From positions 16,427,518 to 16,491,517 of the forward strand of contig NC_065408.1 of the NCBI RefSeq assembly GCF_024362695.1: 64,000 bases of DNA. The letters run 5' to 3'. Positions within the stretch are counted from its first letter, which is position 1. Each line of letters starts with the position of its first letter. This document shows, in pieces, positions 10,108-21,754 of the stretch. The notes beneath the pieces were generated by a model. That model saw only the letters and a program-made list of their open reading frames with translations, had not been told where the DNA came from and searched no databases. Source of the stretch: Pectinophora gossypiella. Lineage: Eukaryota; Arthropoda; Insecta; Lepidoptera; Gelechiidae. Position numbers and translations under genes: made by a program.

Positions 10108-10464
10108 TGCATATACTGCGAAAAGCTCTTTCCAGATCGAGTGCTTCCTCCTCTGTTCTTTCGACCAAGATTCCGATAAGAGGGTCTCGTCCAACTGAGC
10201 TTCCCAACCCGAGTCCACCGAATCGGTAGTCAGTGAGTGGGTGTATGGGGAGTTGACTTGCTCCATCACTTCATGTCGTTCCGTACTTGTGGGGATAACA
10301 CCAGTAACAATTTTTTATTGAATTTAAAATATTTCAGAAAAATTTGAAGGTAAGAACAATGGAGGCGGATCTTTGGAATAACAAAGTTGGCGAAGTTTGT
10401 TTTTTTTTTTTTTTTTTGCAATGTGTTGTTTTATGTTTGCTATGGACTGTTCTAACTTTCTTAT

Positions 10465-10756
10465 TTATTTTTTTTTTTTTTTTTTATTTTTTGATAGAAA
10501 CATTCTGTTCAACTTTGTATTCCCAGTGATCCCTAAATACTCCTGTGTCAACTGTGTGTATACTGAAATCAATTTCAGTATAGATTTTAGATAATTTATC
10601 TGCCATCCCAAGGATTCCAAGAGACTTACAACTTCCGCAGTTTGAGTAATCAACTTGGTCTAGTCTTGATTGGCCCGGAGGAAATTGTCTAGCTAGGTAG
10701 ACTAGAACTCGACGAATTTCTCTCGAATGTAGGATCTCCGCGATCCAGTTCATCAA
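10465..10756 (-). pseudogene. DIRS reverse transcriptase remnant
   Basis: Two overlapping minus frames carry the palm/thumb end of a DIRS-type RT: LLESLGWQINYLKS, then TQEYLGI, then TKLNRMFLS. Upstream, RRVLVYLARQF sits where the catalytic Y-x-D-D box is expected. A small insertion shifts the frame there, so the active site is broken. The two long T-runs at about 10400-10495 are homopolymer expansions beside it. Confidence 0.65.
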
Positions 10757-11371
10757 TATTAAAAATGTGCGAGGTGCGGATGCTACACAGAAGGGTAGCT
10801 GGGGGATAGATAGGGGGCTCTCTATTGTACACTACGGTTTGGCTATTGGTATGTGTAAGTATGCGTTGAAGTACTAGGCGGAGCCCTATTAACTCATGTC
10901 CTGGTGTGAATCATGAGATTGACACAAAAGTTTCAGATGGTCTCTTCTTAGCGAATGGTTTATTTTCTTTCAGGTAAGATGGAACGTTTAACCAGGAATT
11001 TGTGCCTCCCCGTGACTGTATGACCGGCGTGAGGGTGTTCTGGTCAAATAGATGGAAACTTATGGTTGTCTGGAAGAAATCGCTTTAAGCGATAAGGACG
11101 CCATTTGCCATTTACTTAGTTAAGAGTCTTTTTGTAATTTCTTTTTATTTTGGTGCAATAAAGTGTATTTGTATTGTATTGTATAAATGTTCGGCACTTG
11201 GAGGTAATCTCCTCAATGTGTTCTGAAGGTTTTTATTACCTACTTCAGAGATAATCCATTCCCCTCTTAATTTATAGGCATTCGGCCCTCTCACAAACTA
11301 CCTGTAACATCTGTTCCATATTTTTGTAATGAGCAGAAGCCGGACCAAATACAGGACTTAACCGATCAAAA

Positions 11372-12080
11372 TTATATTTTAATGTTAAGTATTTTCTGTT
11401 GAACCTTGATGTTGGCAGAATCATCGTTTCTGGACGATGCAGCCACAAACAAAGAAAATAGAATAGAAATTAATATCTTTTCATACAAATTAGTTGGGTT
11501 CAACTCAGCCGATGAGTTGTTAGCCCAATTAACAATTTCTTGTAAATTGTCACAGATTATTTCTTTCTGTTCTAGTAAGCCATTAGTAAGCCTTGCCATA
11601 GCCCTTTCAGTTGTTGCAAGATAATCTTTGCCTTTATTTAGATGGCAAAGTTCAGTATTAAGTTTTTGCTCCACAAAGCCCGGCTTTGCTAAAAGGGTTT
11701 GAAGACTTTAGAGTACTTCATCTCTTTCTAACCATCACTATTAAAGTGTTGTAATCGATTAATTCGTCCACACGCTTTTGAGATGTATTTTTAATGACCT
11801 TTGTGGTGTCTGTAACAGTCTGGATTTCTCCCAAATTGAGTTGTACAGCATTGGGTTTGGTTAAAAATTTGTTAGAAGAGGATGAGCTAACTGAATTAGC
11901 TACAGATGAGCCGGGTAATGACGTCGGCAAAAAGTTTTGTACATAATTTGTAAGTTGACTTACTTGAGTGATGAGGGTATCAATGCGTGGATCGTAACCC
12001 TCAGTATTGTGATTTACGCTTGGATCTCTAGTTTGGACGACGTGAGGATTGACCCTCTGAATCCGATTCAGTGTCCCCAC
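11372..12080 (-). pseudogene. DIRS gag-like region
   Basis: Two minus frames (12080-11718 and 11674-11372) have no obvious catalytic motif. The first is Ser/Thr/Gln-rich with SVSSSSSNKFLTKP, the second is helical and charged (HLNKGKDYLATTERAMARL). Position between the 5' inverted repeat and the RT fits the first ORF of a DIRS element. Function is inferred from position. A related fragment occurs at 20466-20540. Confidence 0.55.
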
Positions 12081-12308
12081 AGTCGTTACTGGAAGAACTT
12101 ACATTTTCTTCGCGAGAATATTGTGGAGGTTCTTGAACCTCGTTTTCCGCAATAGGCGGGGTATTAAACACACTTTCCTCACTCATATTACGGCACAACA
12201 CAAATTTGGCACGAAAATATACTATTTTACGGCTATTTAACTTGTGATTTTTAACTTTTTACGATCTCGAGAAAAGTTATAAACCGTATAAGCGGGAATC
12301 ACAAAACG

Positions 12309-12461
12309 CTATGAAAAGATGACAGAATTGCAGTGCGACCACACTTTCAAAATTTATGAAAGTGTTGCCCTAGCAGGTGACAAGCAGGTAAATAGTACCA
12401 ACATAGCGGGAGTAAAGGGTAAGTTCACAAAACAATCTTCATATCGACGTTGTGTGTTTTT
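12309..12461 (-). repeat. DIRS inverted terminal repeat (5' side)
   Basis: Inverted partner of 7838-7990. The outer flank TAGACAAATACATAATATAT recurs, in reverse complement, in the internal complementary region. Confidence 0.92.
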
Positions 12462-12579
12462 AGACAAATACATAATATATAATATTGTAATACAATTTGA
12501 GAAACAGGGTAACGTCACGGGAATCGCTTTACCCGCGGCACAGTAAAGTCAATGGGAAAATATATAATTATGTTTTTAT

Positions 12580-12790
12580 AATAGTACAGGCTCGCGTTTG
12601 ACCACAATTTACCTGAATGTAAGTAACGATGTGGTCTAGAATGGATCACGCTTACCTAACAGATGTTTATTCACTCTAGCCTTGAAGACTCGCAAAATAT
12701 AACGAGTTGGAAAAACAGCTGACGGCAGACAGTTCCAGTCCTTTGTTGTTTGCTTGTGTTAGTTTTTGTCTCACGAAACTAGAGCTAATC
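12580..12790. repeat. Interspersed repeat fragment
   Basis: GACCACAATTTACCTGAATG and the CCTTGAAGACTCGCAAAATA region match in order with 44815-44975, so this is a dispersed family of unknown class. Confidence 0.5.
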
Positions 12791-13243
12791 CCACGCAATC
12801 CTAACGATTATTTCGTTCAATAATCGCTTTTTTGCCGTATTTGAAGATGGCTTTCAAACTCAAATTAAAACAAGGACTTAATTGGGCAAATGTAAATGTT
12901 TGCTATAATTTGCGAAAGTAATGCCCTCACCCTCGGAAATTGCTATAATTTAGCCAATTTGCAACTTAACAGCCTGTTGTAAATGGATTCTAATACATCA
13001 TTTTAGCAACGAGATTTACTTTAAATTATTGTGGCACTTTACACCCAGGGATCGCTCAGGGCCCTGAGCACTTAATATAACAAAACGCTTATGGGGCTGG
13101 GAAGTTTTATCCGGTCAAGTGTTTATGACAACGCCTAGCATGTGTCTGTGCCTCCTGCCAACCATTGTCCAATGGCGCAAATAAGCTTCAAAACGTTTTT
13201 TTAGATTCTGCTCCACACCACACCACGCAAATAATCTGGTAGT
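12791..13243. other. Unannotated intron or flank sequence
   Basis: AT-rich. I see no coding or clear repeat signal. Confidence 0.45.
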
Positions 13244-13575
13244 TGCGGCTTCTGAATACATCCCGCTTAGGGACGAATGTACGATCCCGACGACCCAATT
13301 ACTCTAGCCATGGAGGCGGCCAATCAGCTCGCGACACCAAACACTTCAGGACCCCGATACCAACCCCGCCGGCGTGGTCGACGATTTCCCTCAATCAGCG
13401 CTTATCGCTATCGATCCACTAGGGTCGGTTAATTATTTCAAATATTTTTCCTCTCACACGACGCTCTGAGCGGAGGTTCGCGCCCAACTGGGCACCCTCA
13501 GGCCTGTTGTCTTAAACTTTGTACCGGGCCAGAGTTTCAGCGCTCCCCAATCTACAATAAATCACGTCAAAAAAA
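13244..13575 (+). repeat. Family D retroelement, best copy
   Basis: Starts GAATACATCCCGCTTAGGGA, contains GCGCCCAACTGGGCACCCTC and ends CTACAATAAATCACGTC followed by a run of A. This gives the family's orientation and A-rich 3' end. Confidence 0.75.
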
Positions 13576-14620
13576 GTGTACACAGCACAAGCACATGACG
13601 ACAGCAAGAAAACACGCGGCGCGGCTGCCGTCGCTTTTGCACTTGTTTCGCGGTGACCTCATATAAATGTCTATGTACCTATTTGCAATAAATTTGTATG
13701 AATTTAAAGAAAATTTTAACAGAACGATCCTGACCGCCACCACCGCTGCAGCAGACGTCCAGTTCTCAACCAGTCTGCCTGACCTTCGTATCCGCGAAGG
13801 GAAAGCCTACCAACTGTAACCTCACAAGTAACACGATAGAAGAACTCTAAGAATTAATTACCTGTTGAAAATCTTTAAATATTTAAATACGTACCTACTT
13901 TGTCCTAATTTAACGGAATGTATTCCTCCTAATTCCACTTTAAACGCCAATCTTTTGTCCAATTTGCGTCCCTTTAAAATGTCTTATACATTTATCAGCC
14001 AGCCCATTTCACGTTATTAAATATTAAAGATAAACAAATTTGTTTTGTAAGGAATTTTATAAGTATGTCAGTAATTTTTTATTTAAAATTTAATTTCTCT
14101 GTTACTTATATTGAAATAAATTAAACATAATGACATTCATAGCGTCTTTGGGCTTACGATCTGGTAGCCCGGGTTCGAATCAGTCAGTTCTTCGCTGTTC
14201 GAATTAAAATGAAATTTTCTTTTTACGTGTCTTATTGCTGATCAGAAATCAGAATAATTTATTCAACGTAATAGTCATGGATAAACTTGTTGAAGGTCAA
14301 TGTAACATTTTGAATTTACGTCATTTCGCAAGGTGTTTTGGCTGAGGAGAAGAAATGACAAGAAACTGGAACAGCAACACATCTTTTAAATCAATGATGG
14401 TGTACATTACAAGTAAATAACTAGAGGAACAAATTTAGTACCACACATTTTTATCATTTAGGTAATCATTAATCTTAAATTATTTTTTTTTACATAAAGT
14501 AAGCTTCACATGAGCTTTAAATTTATTTTCGGACAAATTCAAAATATTATCTGATATTTTGTTGGAAAAAAATTGCCCCAAAAAAATGAATTTAATTTAC
14601 TTAATCAAGAATTTTGAATA
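13576..14620. other. AT-rich sequence with SINE head debris
   Basis: A short tRNA-like stretch (GCTTACGATCTGGTAGCCCG) lies at about 14150-14180. Otherwise I see no exon or recognised repeat. Confidence 0.45.
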
Positions 14621-14623
14621 GAT

Positions 14624-14790
14624 TTTGATTTGCCGCAGATGGTATTAACAACTTAGCCGTACCAATAAGGATGACTGGGCGAGCTCTCGCCCGATACAAA
14701 ATTTAAGTCAACAGGCCTAAGGGCGCCCAGTTGGGCGCAACCCTTGATTATGAGCATCGACTGAGACAGAGAGGACGGCGGGGTCAATTA
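14624..14790 (-). repeat. Family D fragment
   Basis: TGATTTGCCGCAGATGGTAT and GGGCGCCCAGTTGGGCGC, the reverse of the family D end. Confidence 0.65.
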
Positions 14791-14904
14791 TAGATTTTAG
14801 GTATACATTTTGGTACTAACAACATAACACAGTTAATTAGAAGCTTTACTAACAAGTTATAGATATGGTCTGATATGAATAAATCCCCCTAGCATAATTC
14901 CATT

Positions 14905-15235
14905 TCTCACAGGGTCCGCTTACCTTAACCTGAAGATTTGACAGGTCCGGTTTTTAAAGAAGCGACTGCCTGTCTCACCTTCCAACTCGCGATGGGAAAA
15001 CCAGCCCAATACAGGTTAGGTCACACTCATACCTCCGGAAACACATTTCTCGGGAATGTGGGTTTCCTCACGATGTTTTCCTTCACTGCTAAGCACGTGA
15101 TAATCACTAAAATCCAAACATGAATTCGAAAATAAATTCGACTATCATTGGTTTAGGCCTGTAGTGGATTCGAACTTGCGACCTCAAAATGAGAGGCAAG
15201 CGTTTAACCAAATAGGCTACTACAACTCTGTTATA
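14905..15235 (-). mobile_element. SINE-A, near full length
   Basis: Read in reverse it has a tRNA-like head at about 15160-15235 (CCTCAAAATGAGAGGCAAGC), a body with GGGAATGTGGGTTTCCTCAC, and an end at CACAGGGTCCGCTTACC. Confidence 0.85.
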
Positions 15236-15287
15236 AATAAGTAAAAGATATCGGGTTCGAAATGACAATTGCGAAACGATTGGTAGC

Positions 15288-15622
15288 TAAACATACATAC
15301 ATACATAAACTGCCTATATACGTCCCACTGCTGGGCACAGGCCTCCCCTCAATCAACCGGAGGGGGTATGGAGCATACTCCACCACGCTGCTCCACTGCG
15401 GGTTGGTGGAGGTGTTTTTACGGCCAATAGCCGGGACCAACGGCTTAACGTGCCCTCCGAAGCACGGAATCATCTTACTTTTTCGGACAATCAGGTGATT
15501 CAAAGTCCTTACCAAACAAAGGACAGTCTCACAAAGTGATTTCGACAATGTCCCCATCGGGAATCGAACCCGGACCTCCAGATCGTGAGCCTAACGCTCT
15601 AACCACTAGACCACGGAGGCTG
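15288..15622 (-). mobile_element. SINE-B, full length
   Basis: Reverse-strand copy with the tail GCCTATATACGTCCCACTGC, the core near GCCCTCCGAAGCACGG, and the tRNA-like head GGGAATCGAACCCGG and CTAACCACTAGACCACGGAG. Its sense-strand 3' end (15288 side) abuts a CATA microsatellite. Confidence 0.88.
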
Positions 15623-15624
15623 TT

Positions 15625-16020
15625 AGCTAAACACATCTCATGTTTTTTTTTGTCAGAATTTCATAAGAAGGAAAAACATACCACGTATAGAGTACTAACA
15701 AGTCTGAAAAGAAATTTACGAATACTTAATCGAAGTGTCGTCTGGGAAAAATCCGATTTATTCTGAATAATAAAGTGGGTTTTAAATGGCGGTGAAGTGA
15801 TAGGGCTTATTCAAATGAGAGCGAAGAGACTGTCATACAAAGCCTTAGCGGACTGTGAAACATTGAAATGCCTTTAATTAAAATAACGAGGGCGAACCGA
15901 CGGATAAAAAACTTTTACTTGACTCAGACCCTATTTATAAACCGCTGTGTATGGACCGCTGTGAAACCGCGTGTTTCTAATGAGAGACTTTCCACGCCAC
16001 GTTCCTCAAAAGAAAAATAG
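15625..16020. other. Unannotated intron sequence
   Basis: Nothing recognised. Confidence 0.4.
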
Positions 16021-16021
16021 A

Positions 16022-16245
16022 TACATACATACATAAACTCACGCCCGTAATCCCTAATGGGGTGGGCAGAGCCACAAGTAATCAAAGACAACTTGCAGCC
16101 ACTGTTGATACGATGTCGTAAGCTGGATATGATGAACCTTATGGTGATAAGGGATCAGCCTATCGCCCATAACATTAGTCCATCATGTTAGAGGACACAA
16201 TCCCTCTGTCGGTTTTTACGACATGCCCGGGAAGACAAGCAGCTG
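16022..16245 (-). mobile_element. LINE 3'-UTR fragment
   Basis: Begins CATACATACATAAACTCACG, the reverse of the GTGAGTTTATGTATG end seen in LINE-F copies, then CCGTAATCCCTAATGGGGTG. The body differs from LINE-F, so it is probably a related subfamily. Confidence 0.55.
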
Positions 16246-16354
16246 AACGTTTTCTATGTTTTTTATTTGCTCCCAGAACAGCATAGAACCAAAAATAGAT
16301 AGCTCTGTTTAACTTTGTCTTCATTTAACCTTCTAAATTCATAGATAACAGACA

Positions 16355-16545
16355 TGCAGGGTGTTTCGCCCATCGTAACAAATACTGAGGGAAATGATTA
16401 AGGTCAGAATCATGATTCTGAGTCATCATCATCATCATCAGCCCTTTAACGTCCCCAATGCTGGGGCACGGGCCTTCCCTATGGATAGATAGGGAGAGAT
16501 TCTGAGTTATCAAGTGGAATTTTCCGTCGCAAAATTTATGTTTTT
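16355..16545. mobile_element. MITE-G interrupted by a SINE-5S tail
   Basis: The MITE-G arm (CATCGTAACAAATACTGAGG) resumes at 16508 (ATCAAGTGGAATTTTCCGTC). Between the halves is a 74-bp SINE-5S 3' end (16424-16497) with GATTCTGAGT duplicated at 16414-16423 and 16498-16507. Confidence 0.75.
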
Positions 16546-16920
16546 TTTTACTGACTTCAAAAAAGGAGAAGGTTCTCAATTCGACCGTATTTTTTTTGTC
16601 GGTTTTTTTTGTTATTTTTTTTTTTAATTTAAATTATTTTCAATTCTATACTTTTGCAAGGAGTATAAATCTGTTATTCGAGCTTTACTTGCCGATATTT
16701 GTATTCCCACAAGGATTAGAAAAAATGATATTATTATACTAGCTTATCTATACGAAGCGAAGTTTTGTTATCATAAATCACACCAAAATGTGTTTTTTTC
16801 AAAAAAGCGCTTCCGGGGTTTTCACTGTTAGGCTACGATAAGTACCATGCTTTATGCAAATAAAGATTTATCTTAATTCGTAATAGGCAGTTTGTATTGT
16901 TCATTCTGAGAGTACTTCTT

Positions 16921-17000
16921 ATTACAGTACATTTTTTTTTTTTTTTTGACGTGACTTATTGTAGATTTGCCGCAGATGGCATTAACTACTTGGCCGGAGT
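16921..17000 (-). repeat. Family D 3' end with poly-T
   Basis: A T-run followed by TGACGTGACTTATTGTAGAT and TTGCCGCAGATGGCATTAAC, the reverse of the family D poly-A end. Confidence 0.65.
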
Positions 17001-17774
17001 TACAGTACAAAGTTTCTGACATTTTGGATTAAAACAAAGGTGTAATTTGAATAAACTTTTTCAAGTGAAAGCGGACGGTATTTAAGATCTTAAGTACCTA
17101 ATCGAACCTTCTAAGGCGATCATTTTAGTAGGTACATTTTGTTAAGATTAAGAATAAGAATATTAGAGAAAGTCTAAATGTTTCAACTATTTAACAATGT
17201 CTAGTATTTCGAAGGAGACAATTTGTCGGAATTCCCTCTTTGTATCCGTGGAATCTATTAAGGCCAATGACTTTGTTTCAATACTCGTGCAATACCTGTT
17301 AAATAATTTCAATAAAGGGAAAGGGAGATAATATTTATTCCTTGACACGCCTTAAAACAAAAGAATAACTAAAAATATATTATTAAAATAAAAATTAGTT
17401 ATCTGTTCACTTTTGATAAAAATAAATTTAATAATGAAAATTAAATTTAAAAATCTGTCGTCTTACAAATCGAACTAAAAAGAGAAACAAGATGAAAATA
17501 GAAGAATGTGTAATGTAAACCTTATTCGGGGGCTGTTTATATTGATTTTAATGTGACAATCTTCAAACAATACTTTTTACAATAAGCAATTTAATCAACT
17601 TCAGAACTGACAGATTCCTTTTGAAATTAATTTACAAGAAGTTATTAAAATTAGAGAAAATTTTAACAGTTTAATTTGATATCAATCACGGAAGTTATAA
17701 TTAGTTTTCGAAATGATGTTTAGTTAATTAGCAGAGTAAAAGTAAGTTATATGATTTATTATATCACTGCTTTC
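17001..17774. other. AT-rich intron sequence
   Basis: No exon or clear repeat seen. Confidence 0.45.
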
Positions 17775-17899
17775 CAAGAAACTGGATAGACCTCAAATGA
17801 CTCCCAGAGCTGAGACTCTTCCCTAGCAGGCATCCTCGGGCCTGTCGTCATAAATTTTGACCGGGCAAATATAACAAAAAGTTACATCAAAATTTTAAA

Positions 17900-18068
17900 A
17901 ATAGGTTACGACTGTTATGTGTGTTTTATGCTATTAATTATTTTTGTATATGTATAATTGTTATGTTCTTGTCATGAAATATTTAAATATGTTAAGTATG
18001 GATGATGTATAATGTCGAACACAATGTAAAAATTGTTAACGATTACATAAATAAATAATAAATAAATA
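17900..18068 (+). repeat. LINE 3' end with TAAA-type repeats
   Basis: An AT-rich 3'-UTR-like stretch ends in ATAAATAAATAATAAATAAA, the ending style of the LINE at 21963-23332. A family D fragment (CATCCTCGGGCCTGTCGTC) precedes it at about 17775-17880. Confidence 0.45.
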
Positions 18069-18411
18069 GCGAAGGCAAAAATGACAACACGGTCTTAAAA
18101 TAAATGTAAATTTTTAATTATGCCCGTAAATAAACCAAAAATAAAATATAAAAGTGAACAAATTAAACCTCTTTATCTCTCCAACCTTTTAAACAAATAA
18201 ATATTGAGAGCATTTTCAAGCCTTATACAAAAGTTGATCGATCGTAGTTTTACAAAGAGAATACTATGTTATATTTTTTTTACTCTTGTGATTGCTTTTC
18301 CATACAAGGCGGAAACCACTTCATAGGATGATGTGGTTACTTGCGTTTGACACCTAAATACTACGTGTTACAAACTAAATCATAAATTCCCAACTTTAAT
18401 ACAAAGAACAG

Positions 18412-18703
18412 ATTTGTTCCTGATTTGTCATATTCCAAATTGGTCATCTTCCAAACACGACACTTTCCAAACTGGTCATATTCCAAACTAGTCATATATT
18501 AGATTCGTCATCTTCCTAATTTGTCATTGTACAGTCAAACTGAATTTTAATAAAAACCAAAGTAACAATAATGTAAGTAATTAAATTTATTTCTTGTTAA
18601 AACATTTTTTTAAGATTTAAAATATAGTTTGGAATATGACCAGTTTGGAAAGTGTCGTGTTTGGAAGATGACCAATTTGGAATATGACGAATCAGGAACA
18701 AAT
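18412..18703. mobile_element. Long-TIR element with 10-bp duplication (Mutator-like)
   Basis: A 292-bp element with 78-bp inverted arms (18412-18489 and 18626-18703), one mismatch by eye, beginning ATTTGTTCCTGATT. CAAAGAACAG is duplicated at both edges (18402-18411 and 18704-18713). The arms themselves repeat a TCATATTCCAAA / TCATCTTCCAAA unit. Long TIRs with a 9-11 bp duplication suggest a Mutator-like MITE. No ORF. Confidence 0.8.
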
Positions 18704-18949
18704 CAAAGAACAGACTCCTTAGTGCTACAGCTTTTGGCTCATAGACCGCAGGAGCAGATTCGTTCCCTGAAGAGGACACAATAAAAAAACACTTTATGTA
18801 CTGTTCTTTAATTCGCTAGGAAATAGCAGGCTGAGTAACTTGAATAGCTGAAAAATTAAGATGATTTCGTGCTATGGAAGGCACCGTTCTGGTCTCGGGC
18901 TACTAGCTCAAAAACCTCCATCAACCTGCAGTGGAGCAACGTATGTAGA

Positions 18950-20465
18950 CTACAGAATTTATTTAGACTACTTAGTATATTACTTTTATCATTATAATTA
19001 TTATTTCCATTATCTTTTATGGTTCGTGCTTGTTTAATTTTAAGGCAAACTATGTTATCAGTTCAGACTAATCTAACTTACAAATTCTTGTTATATTTCT
19101 GCAGGTGGATAATACAAACTAATTAAATGAACTTTAAATTTAATCCGGTACACTTTATAACAGAAATAACTAATTGCTTGAAATAACAAACTCTAATTTA
19201 TCTAGAAGGTCTATCTCGAGCTACGTCGAGATATTAAACTTGTTCGTACCAAGGGCAAGCATTTTACCCAATAAATATTTGTCTAGAATTTATCCACTTT
19301 CACAAAAGTAAACACATTATAAGAATAAGATTTTTGTATAGAGTGTCCGGGGTGAGTTATGATATTGGTTATAGGTATTGCTTGTGGTTCTTGCACCTCT
19401 ATATGTGATTTGAAGTCTCAAATCACAGTCGTTTGTTTTTGCATCTGACAGTCGTCAGCATACAAAAACAAATTAAGGGTAACATGTAACCGTATAAAAG
19501 CAAACAAAAAATAAATAAAAGGAAAATTTTACTCCAGCCACACTTCAAAAGAAAATACAGTCATACAATCGAATCCACTACGTTTTGCTACGTCAGTGTT
19601 ACGAAATGCTACGAATTGCTACGATTTCTAGAAACGGTTAAATTCATTATTTACGCGTCGCTTCATTATTCACGTTGGCACGATTTTCAAAAACTTCACG
19701 CTCTTAATCCTTAATGGGGATAGCAGAGACAAAAAAAATTAGGTTATTAGATTACTTATTGTATCATGTTCATTGAAAAATGTTTCGGAGAACATTTATT
19801 GTGTATTTGGCTTTCCTGTTTAATCTCATGTTACTAATGAATGCAAAAGGTTACATACATTTTGTTTTTCAAAATAAATAAACAGACGGAATGACAACAT
19901 AGTGATGATATAAGAATTCCGTTTATCCTTTTGAAGTACAGAAATTTAAATAATAATATTTCCCAATCAACATAACTAACAATGATCATAATTTATACCC
20001 AGTCTGCTATACCATGTCTGTTATCCATGAAATTAGAAGATTAAACGAAAGCAACCCTGATCAGCGCTATCTATATTTTGTTTGGGAAACGAAGCCTGGA
20101 AAGTCGCTCATTTGGGATGTAGTCGTGAGCTTATGTCAACTTCGGCCACGTATATACATTGAAACATATAGTATAATAAGTAAAAAAAAATCACACCCAC
20201 AGCGGGATGACGGTAATTCGTTCGTCGATTCTTATCTAGTGTTAGATAGAACAGAATCCATCGTCCTCACTTTGACTGATACGACAGATATAACTCATAC
20301 CGCGCAATGAAACTATTGGAAAACTTTGTCTATGTTAAATACCCACATACTTCACGTTTTAAAACCTTCTATTTTGTAATGTTATATTAGAAAATAGTCG
20401 TTTTATTTTTGAGGTTCTATATGCGCTACCGATTATTTTCTTTTACCAATCAAAAGTTATTTTTA
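18950..20465. other. Unannotated intron sequence
   Basis: AT-rich. An open frame of 98 codons at 20014-20310 has no recognisable domain and lacks splice or repeat support. Confidence 0.45.
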
Positions 20466-20540
20466 TACGAAGTATTTTCTGTGGAACCTTGACATTGGTA
20501 AAATCATCATTTCTGAACGATGCAGACAGACAAAGTTGGA
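20466..20540 (-). repeat. DIRS internal fragment
   Basis: AAGTATTTTCTGTGGAACCT and ATCATCATTTCTGAACGATG match 11387-11450 inside the DIRS gag-like region. Confidence 0.6.
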
Positions 20541-20599
20541 GTTGAAATCTACGTTGAAACATAATCACTTATTGTACTGAATTATGGGTTAAATTTAAC

Positions 20600-20962
20600 G
20601 CTAGGCGCGTTTTTCTGTTCGCTTACCTATCCTAAAGAATCGACAGGTCCGGTTTTTTACAAAAGCGACTGTCTGTCTGACCTTCCAATTTCCGGCCAAG
20701 TAGTTAATGCCATCTGCGGCAAATCTACAATAAGTCAAGTCAAAAAAAAAATGACCTTCCAACCTGCTAAGGAAAAACCAGCCCAGTACAGTGTAGGTCA
20801 CATATTTCGGAAACGCATTTCTCGGAAATGTTGGTGTTCTCACGATGTTTTTTTACACCACTGAGCACGTACAAACAAATCATTGATTTAGGTTTTTGCT
20901 GGGATTCGAACCTGTGACCTAACAGTGAGAGTCACGCGTCCTTCCAACTGAGCTACCACGGC
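20600..20962 (-). mobile_element. SINE-A with nested family D insertion
   Basis: SINE-A in reverse, from ACAGGTCCGGTTTTTTACA to a tRNA-like head at about 20900-20962 (GATTCGAACCTGTGACC). It is interrupted at 20689-20751 by a 63-bp family D 3' end with a poly-A tail. TGACCTTCCAA is duplicated at 20678-20688 and 20752-20762. Confidence 0.85.
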
Positions 20963-20964
20963 TT

Positions 20965-21750
20965 TTAAAACAGTAAACAATATGAACAAAAATATGCCGA
21001 TTGTTGAGTAAATAATGTTCTTTTGTTAAACAGTGGCCAGCAATGATTAGTTGTTTTTTTATTCTATAGTGAAGGGGTATTTTCACAGGGTTTGTCCTAG
21101 CCGCGTAACATGGGAGTATGAAAACGACTACGTCAAACTCTTACATAGAAAGAAGCAAGGCACAATGTTTACTAACGCACTGTGCCAGTCATGACGTCAC
21201 GAGTAGTGCCAGCGTCACAGTCAGTCGGAAGCAGTACTTATAGTTCCTAAATAGGTCCTGTGACAGTCAACGCCCGTAATCGTCTTATTAGAATCTAATA
21301 ACAATGTCGATACCGCGTTTTAATAGACTGCTAACGCCATCTATTGGCCTGCCGCATAAACTATTTTAAAAAGTTGTGTTACCTACACTATTATTTTATA
21401 GAGGGTTGTTTCCATACTGAATATGTCACCCTAATTGAGCTTTTTAATAGTTACTTACGTGTACTTTTGTTTCTTTTTGTTTTTTTTTTTAGTATAGTTA
21501 TAATTATTTGCAATATTCAGATTAATAATATTTACTTTTTTAAAATTACTTACAAAATAAACACCCTCATAATTCTTAAAATATTATAGGTTTAACCTAC
21601 GTTTCTTCGCTACTTTACATAACTTATAAAGTGCCTGAGCGTCGTCCGGAGTAGGGGTGGCCAAGACACCACTCGTATTACATAATATACCAACCTCGCA
21701 GTTGTAATTGATTGACATAAAAAATCTATATCTCAGCCTCATTCCGAATG
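20965..21750. other. Unannotated intron sequence
   Basis: No exon seen. AT-rich towards 21600. Confidence 0.4.
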
Positions 21751-21754
21751 CTAC

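Larger units (their letters stand above)
7789..12485 (-). mobile_element. Degenerate DIRS-like retrotransposon
   Basis: An element of about 4.7 kb with DIRS architecture, sense on the minus strand. In order it holds a right-side inverted terminal repeat (12309-12461), gag-like reading frames (12080-11372), reverse-transcriptase remnants (about 10756-10465), a SINE-B insertion (9774-10107), an RNase H region (9751-9013), an internal complementary region (about 8014-8116) and the matching inverted terminal repeat (7838-7990). No tyrosine recombinase is recognisable at 8120-9000. The coding parts are broken by frameshifts. It lies inside the receptor's intron, or downstream flank, on the gene's strand. 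Confidence 0.85.

Noticed and set aside
10400..10500. Hydrophobic F/L-rich plus-strand frames
   Set aside because: Translation of two long T homopolymers, not membrane proteins.
20014..20310. 98-codon plus-strand frame starting MSVIHEIRRLNESN
   Set aside because: No recognised domain, no splice sites in place and no similarity to a repeat I know. Such a frame length can occur by chance in this window.
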